64,000 nt of DNA, taken from Candidatus Caldisaccharidevorator malaysiensis (GTDB taxonomy: Bacteria > Armatimonadota > Fervidibacteria > Fervidibacterales > Fervidibacteraceae). A model generated the notes under the pieces. The model was not told where the DNA came from. It did not search any database and saw only the letters and a list, made by a program, of their open reading frames with translations. The translations under genes were made by a program, and so were the position numbers. Where the stretch lies: positions 1 through 64,000 of the forward strand of contig JANXBO010000008.1 in the NCBI GenBank assembly GCA_025057575.1. Direction: 5' to 3'. Each line of letters starts with the position of its first letter. Within the stretch, counting starts at the first letter, position 1. Below, one piece after another: positions 61,387 through 64,000 of this stretch.

Positions 61387-62418
61387 TCACTTCTGAACTT
61401 CCTTCAGCAAGACGCTTTGGTTTCGCACGTCGTACTTTATCAGTTTGATGCCACGCGAATTGAATTCTGCATGCTTCGCCTTTACGATCGCATCTTTCTG
61501 GAAACTGTGTGCTACGATGACCGGAACCACCATATCCACTTCTCCACATGCCAGTCTTCCGGCAACCCACTTTGAATACTCAATGATCTGACCGATATCG
61601 TCCGGAGACGCCTCGTCCCTCTTCAACTCTACTACAGTGAACCGGTATCGGAGAGGATATCTGGTATATGTCTGATTGGCATGGTAACAAAGAAGGTCAA
61701 TATGCCGCCCTGAAACGTGATGGGGAACATTGTTGGCAAACCATTCAATATCTCCTGATGGTCCGAATAGGTCGCGCATATCCTTATTGTGTGGGTCATC
61801 TATGTTTTGTACAAACCATCCTCTGAGAATGTCCTCCAAAGCAACTTTGCCGTCTATAGGCAACGGCAATTTTATCGGAGTGCTTTGTTTCGGTTGGTAA
61901 ATAGAGCGTTGCACCCGCAGGTTAATGGCGTTTCCATTAACTTTAACCAAGAGTTCGCAGAGTGTCTGTGCTGCTTCAGGGTTTAATGGACTTGAACCCC
62001 TTGGTCCCTGGATCTTGCGATAAAACCACGACCAGCATCGTGTTTCGTATTCGGGAGTAGAGAAGAGATAGGCTTCTGGAACGGGATCAGGGAAATAGTG
62101 GACGCACTCAATCAAAACCCGTAGGGGCCACTGACTTGAGACGGACCCAACAGGAGTTGCATCAAAGAACGGTTCGCTGGCAATTCGGTAAACTCCGTGA
62201 AAGCCCCTTCCTCGCTCGTAAAGAAACACAAGATCTCCAATTCGGGTCGCCAGCAGGTCTGCAACCATCGCAAAGTATGGCAACTTACCATTCGCCAGAT
62301 TCTGCTGCACGAGAGAATGATAGTTATCGGGAATTTTCGGCGCACCGACACCCCAAAAGCCGTAATCTCTTACCGTTGGAAAAGTTTTGGTGTCAGTGAT
62401 GAACACATGGGCTCCCAT
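61387..62418 (-). CDS. EVE/PUA-like domain fused to PD-(D/E)XK nuclease
   Basis: 343 residues. The N-terminal ~110 residues read like an EVE-type fold: G-D-L-V-F-L-Y-E-R-G-R-G-F-H-G-V-Y-R-I, S-E-P-F-F-D and W-P-L-R-V. The C-terminal part (about 235-343) has H-I-D-L-L-C, then V-V-E-L-K-R-D-E-A-S and Q-I-I-E-Y-S, the D...E-x-K...Q-x-x-x-Y set of NucS-like/DUF91 nucleases. EVE domains read modified bases, and such fusions occur in modification-dependent restriction. Its ATG shares one base with the stop of the upstream peptidase gene. Confidence 0.72.
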   Translation of the reverse strand: MGAHVFITDTKTFPTVRDYGFWGVGAPKIPDNYHSLVQQNLANGKLPYFAMVADLLATRIGDLVFLYERGRGFHGVYRIASEPFFDATPVGSVSSQWPLRVLIECVHYFPDPVPEAYLFSTPEYETRCWSWFYRKIQGPRGSSPLNPEAAQTLCELLVKVNGNAINLRVQRSIYQPKQSTPIKLPLPIDGKVALEDILRGWFVQNIDDPHNKDMRDLFGPSGDIEWFANNVPHHVSGRHIDLLCYHANQTYTRYPLRYRFTVVELKRDEASPDDIGQIIEYSKWVAGRLACGEVDMVVPVIVAHSFQKDAIVKAKHAEFNSRGIKLIKYDVRNQSVLLKEVQK

Positions 62419-64000
62419 CAGTCTGCGTCCGGTTTTTCCTTCTCACTCGTAATGGCACAACAGGTGTCAATAAATTCTCCTATCCTCCGAAGTCGATCAA
62501 TTCGGAGATCGGGTGGTCCGGAGCGGCTGAGACCGTGGCTCGTTTCGGCAGGATAGCGGACAAAAATGACTTGTTTTTTCAGTCGGCGCAAGGCAGCGAA
62601 CAGTTCTTCCGCTTGCCCAATTGGGCACCTCAAATCGCCTTCGCTGTGAATGATCAGCACCGGCGTTTGAACATTGCCGACATACCGAAGGGGTGATTGC
62701 ACCCAAAGTTTGTCCGGTCGGTCCCAGGCGTTGCCTTCCCAGTAACCGTCGGGATGGAGGGGAAAGTCGCTGGTTCCCGCCATACTGTGTAGGTTGACCA
62801 CGCTTCGGTCCGTGACGGCACAACAGAATCGGTTAGTGTGACCGATGATCCAGTTGGTCATATAACCACCGTAACTCCCTCCTGCAACTGCCATTCGCTG
62901 GGGATCGACATAGGGGAGTGATTGGGCGAAATCGGCAGCCGCCATTACGTCCTTGAAGTCCATTTCCCCCCAATTGCCTCGGATGGCAGCAGCAAAGGAT
63001 TCAGCGAAGCCCAGGCTGCCTCTCGGGTTGGTGTAAAAGACGATATAACCATTGGCGGCATGCCATTGAAACTCGTGAAAGAAGGTCCAGCCGTATTGAG
63101 CGTGAGGTCCTCCGTGGATGTAAAGGAGCAATGGATAGCGCTGATTCTGGTCAAAGTCTGGTGGTTTCAACAGCCAACCCTGAATTTTTGTCCCGTCAAA
63201 ACTGTCAAACCAGACCTCTTCGGGCTCTGACAGAAGGCGTTGCTGAAGCCAACGACCGTTAAGGTGTGTTAATGGGCGAAGCGTTATGGTGCTCACAGCG
63301 CTATCAGTCGTTAACTCTCCGGTAAACAGTTCTCCAGGGGCGGTGGGTGTGCTCTGCGCCACTACCAGAACGTTAGCGGAACGGTCAAGACTGAACCCAT
63401 AAATATCGTGGGGTCCTTCGGTAACAGGTCGCCAGTTGCCGTCGGTATCAGCGCAATACACCTGGCAGGAACCCGCATCGCTAACGGTGAAGAAGATAAG
63501 ACGGGAGTCGGATGACCAGATCGGCTTGCCACCCCCTGTAAATGCCTCTCGGCAGTCGCTCAAGGTGTCATTTCCTATATCCCGGTCCAGTTCAGCGGTC
63601 AGGCAGCGGACTTCTTCGGTGTGCGGGTTGACGATCCAGACCTTATCGTTGCGGGGCACCCAGGGATCGTCCCGGCTCTCGTGTCCGATGAAGGCGATCC
63701 AACGCCCGTTAGGGGAGAAGGCGGGCAGCCCCTTGTAACCTGTGGGCGTAGGAACCTTTTTTATCTCTCCGCCCTCCACGGGAACCAGCCACAAGTCCAC
63801 TTCATAAGGACGCTCTTCAGGATCTTCGGACCTGTTGGACACGAAAACGAGAAAGCGTCCGTCAGGGGAGAAGTCGGGGTTACTGTCGTCGTAATCACCA
63901 TTGGTGATGGGGCGAGCGGCTCCGGTGGCGACATCGCAAATCCAAATATGCTGCCTTTGATCTAAAAAGCCCACTCCGTCCAACCGGTAGTGCAGTCGGG
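62418..64000 (-). CDS. S9-family (prolyl oligopeptidase-type) peptidase, partial
   Basis: The frame is open to the window edge, and the sequence there (R-L-D-G-V-G-F) is mid-protein, so the N-terminus lies beyond base 64000. About 527 residues are visible. Beta-propeller units (N-P-D-F-S-P-D-G-R, P-A-F-S-P-N-G-R) are followed by the hydrolase domain with the nucleophile in G-G-S-Y-G-G-Y-M, Asp in S-E-G-D-L-R-C-P and His in T-S-H-G-L-S. Members cut short peptides as acyl-aminoacyl- or dipeptidyl-peptidases. No statement about its start or signal peptide is possible. Confidence 0.93.
   Translation of the reverse strand, partial: RLHYRLDGVGFLDQRQHIWICDVATGAARPITNGDYDDSNPDFSPDGRFLVFVSNRSEDPEERPYEVDLWLVPVEGGEIKKVPTPTGYKGLPAFSPNGRWIAFIGHESRDDPWVPRNDKVWIVNPHTEEVRCLTAELDRDIGNDTLSDCREAFTGGGKPIWSSDSRLIFFTVSDAGSCQVYCADTDGNWRPVTEGPHDIYGFSLDRSANVLVVAQSTPTAPGELFTGELTTDSAVSTITLRPLTHLNGRWLQQRLLSEPEEVWFDSFDGTKIQGWLLKPPDFDQNQRYPLLLYIHGGPHAQYGWTFFHEFQWHAANGYIVFYTNPRGSLGFAESFAAAIRGNWGEMDFKDVMAAADFAQSLPYVDPQRMAVAGGSYGGYMTNWIIGHTNRFCCAVTDRSVVNLHSMAGTSDFPLHPDGYWEGNAWDRPDKLWVQSPLRYVGNVQTPVLIIHSEGDLRCPIGQAEELFAALRRLKKQVIFVRYPAETSHGLSRSGPPDLRIDRLRRIGEFIDTCCAITSEKEKPDAD

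Noticed and set aside
1-64000. CRISPR array, tRNA or rRNA genes
   Set aside because: Scanned for regularly spaced repeats and typical T-loop/rRNA text; none was found, though a short tRNA could be missed by eye.

Overview
This window is 64 kb of dense bacterial chromosome with roughly 60 protein genes and no rRNA, tRNA, IS element, prophage or CRISPR array that I could find. GC content is moderate to high and genes run in short operons on both strands, often with 1-30 bp overlaps. GTG and TTG starts behind good Shine-Dalgarno sites are common. The core genes are bacterial (rho, recN, rsmD, coaD, secG, tatC, nuoHI, guaA). The accessory content is rich in xylose-isomerase-like TIM barrels, a rhamnulokinase, an altronate-dehydratase-type enzyme, a huge GH20-like glycosidase and LamG-like secreted proteins. 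Together with the short adenosylhomocysteinase and RtcA this suggests a thermophilic, carbohydrate-degrading, uncultured lineage near Armatimonadota/Fervidibacter. That placement is inference from gene content, not a phylogeny.

Layout. 1-9.6 kb: end of a nicotinate phosphoribosyltransferase, a cyclase-family protein, selB, a nuclease, a WD40 protein, a VanW lipoprotein, rtcA plus an HNH protein, and a PSP1 protein. 9.6-11.6 kb: a decayed stretch with a structured element and frameshifted gene fragments. 11.7-17.3 kb: purine genes (guaB3-type, guaA, hpt), rho and a HIT protein. 17.3-24.7 kb: an inverted-architecture response regulator, then a long + strand run (zinc-ribbon membrane protein, BON, sugar nucleotidyltransferase, ahcY, a TagO-like/TagA fusion, comF, yjbQ). 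24.7-31 kb: secG, tatC, a large exported protein, rhaB and an amidohydrolase. 31-34.1 kb: an ECF sigma/anti-sigma/membrane operon. 34.2-35.8 kb: a PIN toxin broken by a frameshift and an antitoxin-like domain fused to a nuclease-like domain. 35.9-43.1 kb: recN, thpR, uxaA, then coaD/rsmD and an M20 peptidase. 43.1-49 kb: nuoHI, an esterase, two sugar isomerases and a TPR protein. 49-60.8 kb: permease, exported methyltransferase-like protein, GH20 protein, sugar-epimerase-like protein, TldD/TldE, and another TIM-barrel isomerase. 60.8-64 kb: a selenoprotein, an EVE-like/nuclease fusion, and a partial S9 peptidase.

The most striking observation is a short gene at 60896-61117 that ordinary ORF calling splits at an in-frame TGA. 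It reads as a 73-residue glutaredoxin-like selenoprotein with a G-U-P-Y-T motif. It has a consensus promoter (TTGACG-17-TATAAT), a strong ribosome binding site and a plausible bacterial SECIS hairpin. The same window encodes SelB, the elongation factor needed to decode it. Other points worth attention are the PIN toxin/fused antitoxin pair, the catalytically degenerate TagO-like domain fused to a TagA glycosyltransferase, and an EVE-like plus PD-(D/E)XK protein that looks like a modification-dependent nuclease.
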